From JAVHLK01 sp043806215 (GTDB taxonomy: Bacteria > Desulfobacterota > Desulfomonilia > Desulfomonilales > Desulfomonilaceae), in contig JAZDHD010000219.1 of assembly GCA_043806215.1 (NCBI GenBank), positions 1 through 64,000 of the forward strand: a stretch of 64,000 nucleotides of DNA, written 5' to 3'. Below are positions 35,322-43,650 of this stretch, in pieces; within the stretch, counting starts at the first letter, position 1, and every line of letters begins with the position of its first letter. The notes beneath the pieces were generated by a model. That model searched no databases and was not told the origin of the DNA. It was given only the letters and a program-made list of their open reading frames with translations. A program made the position numbers and the translations under genes.

Positions 35322-35780
35322 TCAATGCGCGTCACTGTGGAATCTCACCGCCGGCAATTCCCGTCGGATCCCGCCCGCCTCAAGCAGCAGTACCAGGAAA
35401 GTCCTGTCCTCGTTACGCCAGTATTCGGCGGAATCCATAAGAATGTCCAATGCCGTGTCCGCCTCGTCCGGGTCATGCTCCAGGAACACGTCAAAACCGT
35501 CATAGATGATCGAGAAGCCGTCGGACCCGTGCCATGACATGTCGGAAAGACAGTCCTCGAACGCGTCCCAATTGAATCCGAAATAGTCGGGAAATTGAAG
35601 GGCTTCGGCAAATGCCGTGAGAAACCGGTCCTTGGTCCGGACGTGCTTTCCATTAACGGAAAAAGCGGCCAACCCACGGCCTGTGAGGAATCGATTCAGA
35701 TCCGAAAGGGCAGTGTCCGTTTGGAGCGCGTACACGCCGGAGAAAACAGGATCTCCCAGAATGTCGGCTAATTCCTTCAT
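35322..35780 (-). CDS. Barstar-family RNase inhibitor
   Basis: 152 residues. The barstar signature is FPDYFGFNWDAFEDCLSDMS, preceded by an N-terminal extension of about 30 residues and followed by the acidic helix DEADTALDILMDSAEYW. Barstar binds and blocks barnase-type RNases in the cytoplasm. Its ATG is only 3 bp after the stop of the RNase gene at 35784-36206, so the pair is an immunity/toxin unit translated from one mRNA. The conserved aromatic and acidic residues of the inhibitory face (Tyr, Trp, Asp) are present. Confidence 0.9.
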   Translation of the reverse strand: MKELADILGDPVFSGVYALQTDTALSDLNRFLTGRGLAAFSVNGKHVRTKDRFLTAFAEALQFPDYFGFNWDAFEDCLSDMSWHGSDGFSIIYDGFDVFLEHDPDEADTALDILMDSAEYWRNEDRTFLVLLLEAGGIRRELPAVRFHSDAH

Positions 35781-35783
35781 GGC

Positions 35784-36206
35784 CTACTCCCTAATGAGTT
35801 TGAACGTCTTATAGTGATCACCGGTGAAATAGAATTCACCCCCCGATCCGGCAACAATGCGTCGAGCGCCTCTGGTCCGGACCCCGGGAGTCTTGACCGT
35901 GTATTCCCGGTAATAGCCGCCGGGACGTATCGGCAACCTCTTTTCCCGGTTGCGGAATGCGATGCCGTCCTTGGCGTACGGAAACGGTCCGCCTCGTCTA
36001 ATGAGTTTCAACGTATCACGGGCTTCGGCAGGCAAATCCGAGACTGCAATCTTCGGGAATCCCGTTGCATCTCCCGCATTCCTGCCGGAACTTTGGTAAG
36101 CCGAGAGGTGGGTGGTGAAAAAGGGATCATCGATGCACTGCATGACCCCGCTGATGCCTATCACCAGTGCGGCCAAGAGAAACAGCCTTTTTGCAAGATG
36201 CGTCAT
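35784..36206 (-). CDS. Secreted guanyl-specific ribonuclease (barnase/RNase Sa type)
   Basis: 140 residues from the ATG at 36206 (GGAGGG 5 bases upstream). A signal peptide (HLAKRLFLLAALVIGISGVM) implies export. The catalytic domain has the microbial RNase pattern: LPAEARDTLKLI, GGPFPYAKDGIAFRNRE, YREYTV with the general-base Glu, RGARRIV with the Arg, and TGDHYKTF with the catalytic His. All catalytic residues are in place, so an active enzyme is expected. The barstar gene follows directly. An upstream in-frame start (36272) would spoil the signal peptide. Confidence 0.9.
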   Translation of the reverse strand: MTHLAKRLFLLAALVIGISGVMQCIDDPFFTTHLSAYQSSGRNAGDATGFPKIAVSDLPAEARDTLKLIRRGGPFPYAKDGIAFRNREKRLPIRPGGYYREYTVKTPGVRTRGARRIVAGSGGEFYFTGDHYKTFKLIRE

Positions 36207-36249
36207 CGCAAACCCTCCGGCTACGGATCCTCGTACGAAAGCGGTGATT

Positions 36250-37506
36250 TCACGGCTCATAGCGTATCCCACCCGTAAGTACGGGTCCGGTTTTGGCCGC
36301 CCGGGCCGGACGTACGAATCTGATGAGTACGGCGGAAATGAGACTCATGATGCCAAGGTAGGAAAAGACCACCGTATAGTTTCCGGCGGTCATGTCGAGC
36401 ATATACCCGGTCAACGATGGACCGATGGGACCGGAAACGAAACCGTAGGCCGTGGCCACAAGCCCGAATATGGAGCCGAAGTGGAGAATGCCGAAGCAAT
36501 CGACTATCAACGGTGCGGACACGGAGAAAAGCGTTCCGAACGCGAAACCGATAACTGTGGCCAGGATTGCGAGAATGAGCAGCGTATTGACATGAGGCAG
36601 CGTGAAATAGGCCGCGGCCGCTCCGAAAAAAGCCAGACTCATGACCCTGTTGCGTCCCGCCACGTCGGACAGCATGCCGCCGACAAATCTGCCTATTCCG
36701 TTTGCAAGGTTAAATGTGGTCAGGATGACCACCGCGGATTCCAATTTGAATCCCAGAGCCAGTCCATAGGCCGTTCCAAGAGTTATCATGGAGATGCATG
36801 CAGCTCCCTGCAATGCCATTGTCGTCCATAGGAACCAGAAACTCGCAGTTCTCACGGTCCGGCCCGGCGTCAGCGATCTTCCCTCATCGAGGACGGGATG
36901 CTCCGACAACCTTGCTGCGGCGGGAGCGGCCGCCTCCTTCCCGGCGGGCATGTCGGTGAATTGAGATCCGGCGACTCCTACCAGCAGAGCCGCAATTGCC
37001 AGAACCGTAACCATGGGAACATAACCAAAACCCGCAAGGAGATATCCGAAGACCGGCGTCATGATCGCCGCGGACGAGCCGAACATCATATTGAAGATCC
37101 CGGTCACCAAACCTCTCTTGGCAGGGAACCACCGCTGAACGGTGGTCAGTCCGGGGACGTACACAAAACACGAACCCGCACCCATGATGAAGGCCCAAAG
37201 GTAGATCATGTACAGATTCGATACAAACGCAAGCATGAGAAAGTCCAGGCCGCACACAACGGCTCCTATGGTCATCATCGCCCTTATGCCGACCTTCTCC
37301 TGCCACCGTCCGACGAGGAACATCGTGACGCCCACCGCGGCGAGCACCGCAAACATGATGTGGCCCAGCGCCCCTTGACCGACCTGGAACATATTCTTCC
37401 AGTAGGGAGCCATGACTCCCGGAAATCCAAAGATGAACGCCCCGTACCAGAATATCGCCGCGGAACTGCCTATTATTGCCAAATACCCGGATCTTTGATT
37501 CGCCAT
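36250..37506 (-). CDS. MFS carrier of the oxalate/formate antiporter (OFA) family
   Basis: 418 residues with twelve hydrophobic segments. OFA-like features are the GFPGVMAPYW start of helix 1-2, GAGSCFVYVPGLTTVQRWFP, RGLVTGIFNMMFG, and the second-half NLANGIGRFVGGMLSDVAGR. Family members exchange oxalate/formate or carry other small carboxylates. Its ATG is at 37506 and its stop lies 43 bp before the RNase start. Formate is an attractive substrate in a cell with a periplasmic formate dehydrogenase, but sequence alone cannot assign it. Confidence 0.85.
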   Translation of the reverse strand: MANQRSGYLAIIGSSAAIFWYGAFIFGFPGVMAPYWKNMFQVGQGALGHIMFAVLAAVGVTMFLVGRWQEKVGIRAMMTIGAVVCGLDFLMLAFVSNLYMIYLWAFIMGAGSCFVYVPGLTTVQRWFPAKRGLVTGIFNMMFGSSAAIMTPVFGYLLAGFGYVPMVTVLAIAALLVGVAGSQFTDMPAGKEAAAPAAARLSEHPVLDEGRSLTPGRTVRTASFWFLWTTMALQGAACISMITLGTAYGLALGFKLESAVVILTTFNLANGIGRFVGGMLSDVAGRNRVMSLAFFGAAAAYFTLPHVNTLLILAILATVIGFAFGTLFSVSAPLIVDCFGILHFGSIFGLVATAYGFVSGPIGPSLTGYMLDMTAGNYTVVFSYLGIMSLISAVLIRFVRPARAAKTGPVLTGGIRYEP

Positions 37507-37731
37507 TAATCCACTCCCGGACTGCCGGCCTTCTCTGATGGTCTCAAGCGCATGAATCTTATACAGCAGGGTTCAAGGCAAAGCAATGACCGGCCGGATA
37601 CCGAGCGGCATGCACCCCCCTGCAGGCGGACCGGGCGCCCGCCTTTTTGCGCGGCCCGGCCTTTTCTTTTGAATTCGAGTATGATATCGTTATGACGTTT
37701 CATAGACTGAAGTGATTATTGAGGTGTGCAA

Positions 37732-37998
37732 ATGAAGAACAAGGGAAGGATCATTATCTCTGCGTTGGTGGTCGCCGCCGTCTTTGGTCTGTTCATGGGT
37801 AACGCATTTGCATGGCCCTACTGCCGGCCTTGCGTCCCGCCTCCGGTGTACTGCGGACCGCCGGTGGTCGTGTGTGCCCCGGCCCCGGTCATCATATGTG
37901 CTCCGGCTCCGCCGATGCTGCCGTGTCTGCCGGCTCCTCCACCGCTGCTGCTGCCTCCATTGCCCATTCCGGTTGTCACCTTCGGGGGATGCTGGTAG
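37732..37998 (+). CDS. Small secreted Pro/Cys-rich protein
   Basis: 88 residues. A signal peptide (about residues 1-27, ending GNAFA) is followed by a mature part that is nearly half proline and valine, with seven cysteines in spaced repeats (YCRPCVPPP, YCGPPVVVC, APAPVIICAPAP). The ATG at 37732 has GAGGTG at normal distance; a GTG at 37726 is in frame. No homologous family comes to mind. The composition suggests a surface or envelope structural peptide. It is divergent from the OFA carrier. Confidence 0.65.
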   Translation: MKNKGRIIISALVVAAVFGLFMGNAFAWPYCRPCVPPPVYCGPPVVVCAPAPVIICAPAPPMLPCLPAPPPLLLPPLPIPVVTFGGCW

Positions 37999-38296
37999 AC
38001 TTCGACGTTTGTCGCGCTCGCGGGAAGCCTCGTTCCGGCTCCCGCGTCCGAACTCCCACCGGGAGGACGGTCTTGTCCGGGCGGCGGACCTTGGGACATC
38101 ATCCCGGTTGGGATGCGCCTTTGGGACACGGGAATGAGTGACTCCTCCCACCGCGGTGAGCCCGGGTGGACGCGCTTGTTCTCGAAAGCCTTGCGGAACG
38201 CGGCCGGCGCTGCCAAGACACACACTGCGTAGGTTAATGTGTCACCGTACTTACGCCAACGAGGACTAAGGGAATCGCACGAGTAGGGGTCCATGA

Positions 38297-38836
38297 ATGG
38301 TGAAGCAATTGATCGACGCCGGAGACTTGAGGGAAGATATTCGCTCGGGAATGGGCGGCGGAACCATAATGGAGAAGTACCGCATATCTCGGGCAGAGTT
38401 CATGGACATCCTCGAAAGCCTCAAAGGAGTGGACCCCACCGATCTCGAGATCATCGAGACGCGGCTCAAGGAGCTGCGGAAAGACTGCGATCCTTCGGAT
38501 ATGCGGTCTACGCCGAGAAACTACATGGTAGTGCCGGCAACGGTCCGGGATGCGAATGATCCTTCCGTCCGGGGTTTGGTCAACGATATTACGGAAGGCG
38601 GTCTTCAGGTCGAGGGTATTCGGGCCTATGTGAACGAGAAGAGGAGTTTTATCTTTGGATGTGAAGTCCTGTCCTCGGATACGGAGATAGCGTTCGAGGC
38701 CGTATGCAGATGGGCCAAGCGGGCACAGGGCCGGCAAAAGGACGTAGCAGGATTCGAGATAACCTCGATTTCCCACTCGAGCCTCCTGGAGTTGCGCAAC
38801 CTCATGAGGTACCTGTCGTTGGGCGCGCAACCGTAA
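38297..38836 (+). CDS. PilZ-like protein with one N-terminal helical module
   Basis: 179 residues. Residues ~5-45 (DAGDLREDIRSGMGGGTIME and onward) are the module shared with the proteins at 15861 and 39147. From residue ~70 a PilZ-like domain follows: RSTPRNYMVVPATVRD, VRGLVNDITEGGLQVEGI and CRWAKRAQGRQKDVAGFEIT. PilZ proteins bind cyclic di-GMP through an RxxxR and a D/NxSxxG motif; here the equivalents are RSTPR and NDITEGG, so binding is possible but not assured. A Shine-Dalgarno AGGGGT precedes the ATG. The next gene downstream is a longer paralogue, suggesting tandem duplication. Confidence 0.78.
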   Translation: MVKQLIDAGDLREDIRSGMGGGTIMEKYRISRAEFMDILESLKGVDPTDLEIIETRLKELRKDCDPSDMRSTPRNYMVVPATVRDANDPSVRGLVNDITEGGLQVEGIRAYVNEKRSFIFGCEVLSSDTEIAFEAVCRWAKRAQGRQKDVAGFEITSISHSSLLELRNLMRYLSLGAQP

Positions 38837-39146
38837 TCTTCCGGCGTACCTTCATTCCTCGGCGGCCGCACACGAATCTGATCTCTTTTTGTGTGGTCAA
38901 TGTCCCGGGATTTCGTTATATGGTGTTATCCGTGTCTCCCAAGGCACATCGAAGCATGAAAGTCCTTGCCCGTGATCGGAAGCTCCGCGGCTTCGCCTCG
39001 GGGACGAGGTGTGAAGAGCCCGCGGCGAGGCATTGCCTCGGGGACACTCATTCGCCCCCCACTCCTCCCATGCACGGCCCCAAGCAAGTGTACTCCATGC
39101 AGCAGACTTTCATGGAAAGACCGGGCATTTCTTAGGGGAAGGGCTC
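38837..39146. other. Intergenic region, 310 bp
   Basis: No gene seen. It holds two GCCTCGGGGAC copies (38996-39006 and 39038-39048), each part of a CGGCGAGGC-type hairpin, and the TTTCATGGAAAGACC stretch before the next ribosome binding site. Confidence 0.5.
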
Positions 39147-39860
39147 ATGCGGGCACGCGACATAAAGCCGAAAAAAGCAGTGGAAGATATCCGGGCCGGG
39201 TTGGACGACCAGGCATTGATGGAGAAATACAAGCTTTCCGAGAAGGGCCTCCAGAATCTTTTCGACGAACTTGCCTACCTTGGATTCATCACGCAGGATG
39301 AGCACCGCGAAGTCAAATCCCCCAAACGCAAGATCAGCGCAGGGGAATTTGTGGACGACGTCCGTGGGGGCATGTCCCAGGCCGCGATCATGGAAAAGTA
39401 TATGCTCTCTTCCAAGGGACTTGTGAGCGCTTACCGGAAGCTCGTAGACGTCGGTATCCTTCAACCCGAAGAAGTCCCCGGGCAGGACCACGACCCCCCC
39501 GAGCGGGAAAAGGCGGAAGCGCTGGAGGAACTCCGCGAGGAGGTCCGTTGTTTCCTGGACTTCGAGTTGCCGGTAATCGACGTGGGCGCGGCCGACACTC
39601 AAGGGAGAGTCAGGGATATCACGGTAAAGGGACTGGGAGTGATCGGAATTCCGGCAGAAGTGGATGAACTGAAAACATTCATGGTGTACCATGAAAAGTT
39701 TGCCCTGATAAAGCCCTTCCTAATCGAGGCCACATGCCGTTGGGTGAAGAGAGAAAGCGAAAACGGTCACTACATCGCGGGCTTTGAAATTACCAACACG
39801 TCCGAGAAAGATCTCCAGCAGCTGCGTAAACTCGTAAAAATCATTAGGCTGTGCAGCTGA
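39147..39860 (+). CDS. PilZ-like protein with two N-terminal helical modules
   Basis: 237 residues from the ATG at 39147, preceded by GGGGAAGGG. Two copies of the recurring module lie at ~8-49 (KAVEDIRAGLDDQALMEKYK and onward) and ~63-105 (ISAGEFVDDVRGGMSQAAIM and onward). The C-terminal half matches the paralogue at 38297: GRVRDITVKGLGVIGI and CRWVKRESENGHYIAGFEIT. The canonical PilZ RxxxR is not obvious here, so cyclic di-GMP binding may be lost. The module pattern (alternating charged helix, turn, LSxKGL helix) looks like a small helix-turn-helix. Function unknown; a signalling or gene-regulation role is inference. Confidence 0.78.
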   Translation: MRARDIKPKKAVEDIRAGLDDQALMEKYKLSEKGLQNLFDELAYLGFITQDEHREVKSPKRKISAGEFVDDVRGGMSQAAIMEKYMLSSKGLVSAYRKLVDVGILQPEEVPGQDHDPPEREKAEALEELREEVRCFLDFELPVIDVGAADTQGRVRDITVKGLGVIGIPAEVDELKTFMVYHEKFALIKPFLIEATCRWVKRESENGHYIAGFEITNTSEKDLQQLRKLVKIIRLCS

Positions 39861-39892
39861 GGGGGGATCTGCAAGCCGTCTTCTGACGGGCT

Positions 39893-40138
39893 TTACGCGA
39901 CGGCGGCCTTCTCCTCATTCTGAATAACGATCTTAGGGTACGGATTGAAAGGAGGAACTGGAAGACCGTGTTGCTCAAGCAAGGCAATGTGCTCTTTCAT
40001 GCCCCATCTCGCGTTGTAGATACAGTCTTCCACCGAATGTCCAATGCCGGAAAAACCTTCCAGCTCGGAGGAGTAAAAGCCGAAATAGTCGGGTTCTTCA
40101 GTTGCCTCAATGACAAGTGTGTATGGAAGATCGATCAT
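39893..40138 (-). CDS. HicB-like protein (antitoxin family), no HicA partner
   Basis: 81 residues from the ATG at 40138 with GGGAGAAAGGG upstream. The HicB/UPF0150 pattern is plain: YTLVIEATEEPDYFGFYSSE, LEGFSGIGHSVEDCIYNARW and an amphipathic helix. A HicA toxin usually lies directly upstream, but 40139-40260 holds only the porin terminator and no open frame. It may be an orphan or a housekeeping relative. An in-frame start at 40174 would add 12 residues. Confidence 0.75.
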   Translation of the reverse strand: MIDLPYTLVIEATEEPDYFGFYSSELEGFSGIGHSVEDCIYNARWGMKEHIALLEQHGLPVPPFNPYPKIVIQNEEKAAVA

Positions 40139-40228
40139 TTTCCCTTTCTCCCTACGTACGTTCGATGCCGGCACGATTCGTGAGACATCATAGGCCGCCC
40201 TTTCCGGCAGGTCAACCAGTGGTAGTTC

Positions 40229-40259
40229 AAAAAAAGCGGAGGCACAGGCCTCCGCTTTT
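40229..40259 (-). terminator. Intrinsic terminator of the porin gene
   Basis: A perfect 12-bp stem (AAAAGCGGAGGC with its complement, 40232-40243 and 40248-40259), 4-nt loop, and seven Ts when read on the minus strand. It lies 29 bp after the porin stop and can also act on the plus strand with TTTTC. Confidence 0.88.
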
Positions 40260-40287
40260 CTTTGGGTCTAGCGTAAATGCCTAAGCT

Positions 40288-42042
40288 TTAGAACTCTCCG
40301 TTAACCGTGAGCTGCATTTGCCAAACCGGGTCGATGCTCCGGTTGGGGTTGATTCCCCAATCAGCCGGATTCGTGCTTCCTGCCGGACCGGCGACACCCC
40401 AGCCGGCTACGGATTTGTCAATGCACGCAAACTTATACCAGCCGCCCGGCTGCCAATAACCGAAGGTGGTTGCGACGGTCAGCCCCTCGAGCAGCTTCCA
40501 ATCGAAACCTGCATCGACTTCCCAACCGAGGAACGTGTCGGGAATATTCGGTGCGCCGATACGATCTGCATTCTCGGCAGCCGTGGCCGTGGGGGTGGCC
40601 ATGGCAAGCCCTCTTTGAACGATGCGCCCGTCCACGGCACCCGTGTTCGGAGATATGGCTCCCCACCCGAAACCGCTCTTGGACTGACGTTCCGCCCAGA
40701 AGAAGGTGCCGTACACATTGAGGTTGGCTGCGAGGGAATAGTCCGCCCGTGCGCCGTACACCACCGCATCCTCGACGTAACCGTTGCCCGTATCGCCGTT
40801 GATGAACATGCCCATTCCGTATTGATACGCCTGGATCAGACTGTACGGCCGGAAAAGCCCAGAGTTGGCGAAGGTATTGGACCGCAGGCTTCCCCGTCGG
40901 TCGATGTACGTCACATTCCCGGCGGCCTGCACCCCGCCGGAGAATTGGCCGCCCCGCCGGTCGTCGCCCTGCAGCCACGCATGCAGAAGACCTACTTTTA
41001 ACGGCCCTGCAAGCATTGACGCCTCGATCATGTAGCGCCAGTGTTCGATATAATCGTCCCTCACACCGGGGTGGGCCAATCCGCCGGCAGTTTTACGTCT
41101 GTTCCGGGTGGTCTGATCGTACCATGTCACTTCCGTGTTGAGGAAAAACGTTCCATTGTAGTACTTGAGATAGGCACCGGCATACTGGTCGTCCCGGTCC
41201 CTATAGTTCTGGGTGTTTCTGGCTGCCGGGTCGCCGCCAAGGGCCGGGATATAAGCCTCACCGCCGCTGTGGCGGGTGATCGCCACGTACTGAACGCCCA
41301 TGTCGATGGGTCCGCAGCGGTAGACCAGGTTCGGTATGGTTATGTCGTAGAGCCGCGAGTTGTTCTTGTCGACATCAGGGTTATAGTAAAGAGCCGATCC
41401 GACATCGGCGCGTCTCGACGGATAAAAGGCGATCTGGATGCCGAAGGGGCCGTAAACCGATCTCAGGGCCAATGACTCGGAGGTTCTCGATTCGTCTCCG
41501 TTCCACGAAAGGCCCGTGCCCCAGATGGAAGGCCGCTTCCCGAACGCAATGTCTCCCCAGGGAAGCTGAGCGGTCAACCACAGCGTATTCCAGTAGCCGG
41601 GGGAGAATGATCGCTGAATACCGGGGGCACTCTGGTTCAGGTATTCCGATGCGGCCACGTTGGCGGTACCGTCTGCATTCCAAGACCCGATGTAGTAATT
41701 TCCCCTGACCCGCAGGGCCTGGTTCATCTTCACTTCCATGTCCACGCCCATGAATTGCGTGTTCCACCCTGCATCAGAGGCGGACACCACCCCGGGCGTT
41801 CCCACATCGGGACTGCCGATCCAGAAATTGTAGGGCGCGAAAAAGCCGGGGAGCTCAACCCCGCTTCCTGCATCGACATCATACGGTCCGAAGAAGCCGT
41901 TACGGCCCGTCTGACCCATTTCTTCGAGTTCCCATGTGAACGCGCCTTTCATTTCGAACTCCCACGCGAGTCCCGGCGCGCCGCACAAGCAGAGCGATAG
42001 GCTCAACAGGGCGGCCAAGGTGAGCAACCTAATCCTATACAT
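40288..42042 (-). CDS. Outer-membrane beta-barrel porin, paralogue 1
   Basis: 584 residues. A signal peptide (~1-26, ending GLAWEFE) precedes a barrel with alternating aromatic/polar strands and a C-terminal Phe (QLTVNGEF), the outer-membrane sorting signal. It aligns along its whole length with the protein at 50203-51876: the same WGTGLSWNGDESRTSES, YPSRRA, YNPD(V/M)DKNNSR, LNVYG(T/S)FFWA and NRSIDP(V/I)W(Q/G)M blocks. Probably a passive channel for small anions or organic solutes; no substrate signature is known to me. It has its own promoter (42185-42213) and terminator, so it is a single-gene unit. Confidence 0.85.
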   Translation of the reverse strand: MYRIRLLTLAALLSLSLCLCGAPGLAWEFEMKGAFTWELEEMGQTGRNGFFGPYDVDAGSGVELPGFFAPYNFWIGSPDVGTPGVVSASDAGWNTQFMGVDMEVKMNQALRVRGNYYIGSWNADGTANVAASEYLNQSAPGIQRSFSPGYWNTLWLTAQLPWGDIAFGKRPSIWGTGLSWNGDESRTSESLALRSVYGPFGIQIAFYPSRRADVGSALYYNPDVDKNNSRLYDITIPNLVYRCGPIDMGVQYVAITRHSGGEAYIPALGGDPAARNTQNYRDRDDQYAGAYLKYYNGTFFLNTEVTWYDQTTRNRRKTAGGLAHPGVRDDYIEHWRYMIEASMLAGPLKVGLLHAWLQGDDRRGGQFSGGVQAAGNVTYIDRRGSLRSNTFANSGLFRPYSLIQAYQYGMGMFINGDTGNGYVEDAVVYGARADYSLAANLNVYGTFFWAERQSKSGFGWGAISPNTGAVDGRIVQRGLAMATPTATAAENADRIGAPNIPDTFLGWEVDAGFDWKLLEGLTVATTFGYWQPGGWYKFACIDKSVAGWGVAGPAGSTNPADWGINPNRSIDPVWQMQLTVNGEF

Positions 42043-42184
42043 CTGATTTTCCTCCTAACAGTTCACATAAACTGCAAAATGTGGCACTCATAGACGTCCA
42101 AACAAGCGTGTCTCCCGCTTGCCCATGCAACACGGGAGCCGAGACATGTCGCCAAGTGCACAATACTTTGACAGATATATGAAG

Positions 42185-42213
42185 ATGGTAGGGAAACGAA
42201 AGGCCCAAGTCAA
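42185..42213 (-). promoter_or_regulatory. Sigma70-type promoter of porin 1
   Basis: Minus strand TTGACT (42213-42208), 17-bp spacer and TACCAT (42190-42185). The leader is about 135 nt. The plus-strand side of this gap (42214-42545) shows no further gene. Confidence 0.6.
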
Positions 42214-42545
42214 GCGACTTCTCTGTTCGCTTTTCAAAAAAAGATCACAGTATTGTAACATTACTCTGATTGCGTAGCACGTAACAGAGAGGTATCGCAC
42301 GAGCCATGGATTACGCTCCGCTTTGTTAGTGCCCCTAATTTTTGTTATCCGAATCAAATTCACACACTGCCGGCGGCGCGCAAAGTTGCGCGGCGCTTCG
42401 CCCCGGGGCACATACTCCGCCCTATCCGGGAGCCGGAGCAGGATCTCGGTCCTGGACCTTTCCTGCCGTAAGCACTTGATAAGCCGTCTCGATCACGATA
42501 CAGTGGGACGGGTGGAGATGCATTCGCCACGTGAGGATTCGCCCG

Positions 42546-43307
42546 ATGGAAGTTACGGTCCTCGGCAGCGGGACGGTCACCCCGAGTCTCAAACGCAACG
42601 CATCCGGGTTGCTTATCCGGTCGTCCGACACTTGGGTGTTGGTCGACATGGGACCGGGCACCATTCGCCGCATGTGCGAGGCCGGGATTGACTGCAAGCG
42701 GCTGGATGCGATTCTCGTCACGCATTTCCACCCGGACCACGTGTCCGATCTCGTGCCTTTCCTGTTTGCCTCGAACTACGAATACAATGCCGTTCGGGAG
42801 GAGGAGTTCCACCTGATCGGGCCGAAAGGATTGGAACAATTCTATGGGGCTCAGGTCGGAATATATGGCGATTGGATCGTCCCGAAAGGAGATCGATTGC
42901 GGATCCGGGAAATGAATGCCGAGGCGCCCGACGTGCTTACCCTCAAGGATCTTGTAATCCGATCCCGGCCGGCGGTTCACAGTTACCCGTGCGTGTCGTA
43001 TCGTGTCGAAGCCGACGGCGTATCCGTCACCGTCTCGGGAGATACCGATGTTTCGGAGGATCTCGTTTCTCTCGCCCGGGATACCGATCTGTTGATCTGC
43101 GAATCGTCCATGCCCGACCACCTCAAAGTCCGGGGCCATCTCGTCCCGTCGGAAGCGGGAAGGATCGCAGCTTCAGCCGGGGCGAAGCGGCTGTTGCTCA
43201 CTCACTTCTATCCGCCGTGCGACGAGGTGGATGTCGCGGCCCAAGCAGCGGAGGCTTTCCCGGGTGAAATCATCAGAGCGGAAGACCTCATGAGGTTTGC
43301 GGTATGA
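42546..43307 (+). CDS. Metallo-beta-lactamase fold hydrolase, RNase Z-like
   Basis: 253 residues from the ATG at 42546 (GAGGA 8 bases upstream). The zinc ligands are THFHPDHVSD, HSYPCVSYR, SGDT and LLLTHFYPP. The opening EVTVLGSGTVTPSLKRNASG and the overall order match RNase Z/arylsulfatase-like MBL proteins. These include tRNA 3'-end processing RNase Z, but several relatives hydrolyse small molecules, so I give no gene symbol. The flexible arm (exosite) typical of long RNase Z is not evident. It stands alone between the porin promoter and a repeat mosaic. Confidence 0.8.
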   Translation: MEVTVLGSGTVTPSLKRNASGLLIRSSDTWVLVDMGPGTIRRMCEAGIDCKRLDAILVTHFHPDHVSDLVPFLFASNYEYNAVREEEFHLIGPKGLEQFYGAQVGIYGDWIVPKGDRLRIREMNAEAPDVLTLKDLVIRSRPAVHSYPCVSYRVEADGVSVTVSGDTDVSEDLVSLARDTDLLICESSMPDHLKVRGHLVPSEAGRIAASAGAKRLLLTHFYPPCDEVDVAAQAAEAFPGEIIRAEDLMRFAV

Positions 43308-43379
43308 TGGAGCGTATTCCATGGTGCCGGTAAACCAATGCTCTCCGGCGAGCCGCCAACGAAGGGCCGCTCACAACGG

Positions 43380-43632
43380 CCCATGAAAGTCTGTTGCGGA
43401 GCAGACTTCCGGGGTAAAGACCGGGCAGAGCCCGGAGGACAGGCGTTCCCAGGCGGAGCCTTGGAACGAGGGAGCAATCTCAATGCCTCGTGAAAGGCTG
43501 AGATTGCCGTGCCCTCCCGTAGGGGTCCCGCGCAGAACGCGGGATGGCCGCCCAGGGTAGGCACGGGGGCCTACCCCTACGGCTCGCAATGACAAACGTG
43601 AAGGCGTCCGCAGTATTCCAGGAGCGACACTG
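43380..43632. repeat. Intergenic repeat mosaic with reversed copy 3 of the GTAGGGG unit
   Basis: First the GACCGGGCAGAGCCCGG and TTCCCAGGCGGAGCCTTGGAA double hairpin (43419-43469, related to 31038 and 62757), then the reverse of the 33679/35182 unit (43474-43632), ending in ...GTATTCCAGGAGCGACAC. It fills the gap between the MBL gene and the PBP gene, with no gene in 43308-43650. Confidence 0.78.
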
Positions 43633-43650
43633 ATAACATAGGGAATCGCA

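Noticed and set aside
37617..37675. GC-rich hairpin followed by CTTTTCTTTT, terminator-like on the plus strand
   Set aside because: No plus-strand gene ends upstream of it; the neighbouring OFA gene is on the minus strand and starts here, so I do not call a terminator.
40139..40260. Search for a hicA toxin gene next to hicB
   Set aside because: Only a terminator and under 100 bp of non-coding sequence are present.
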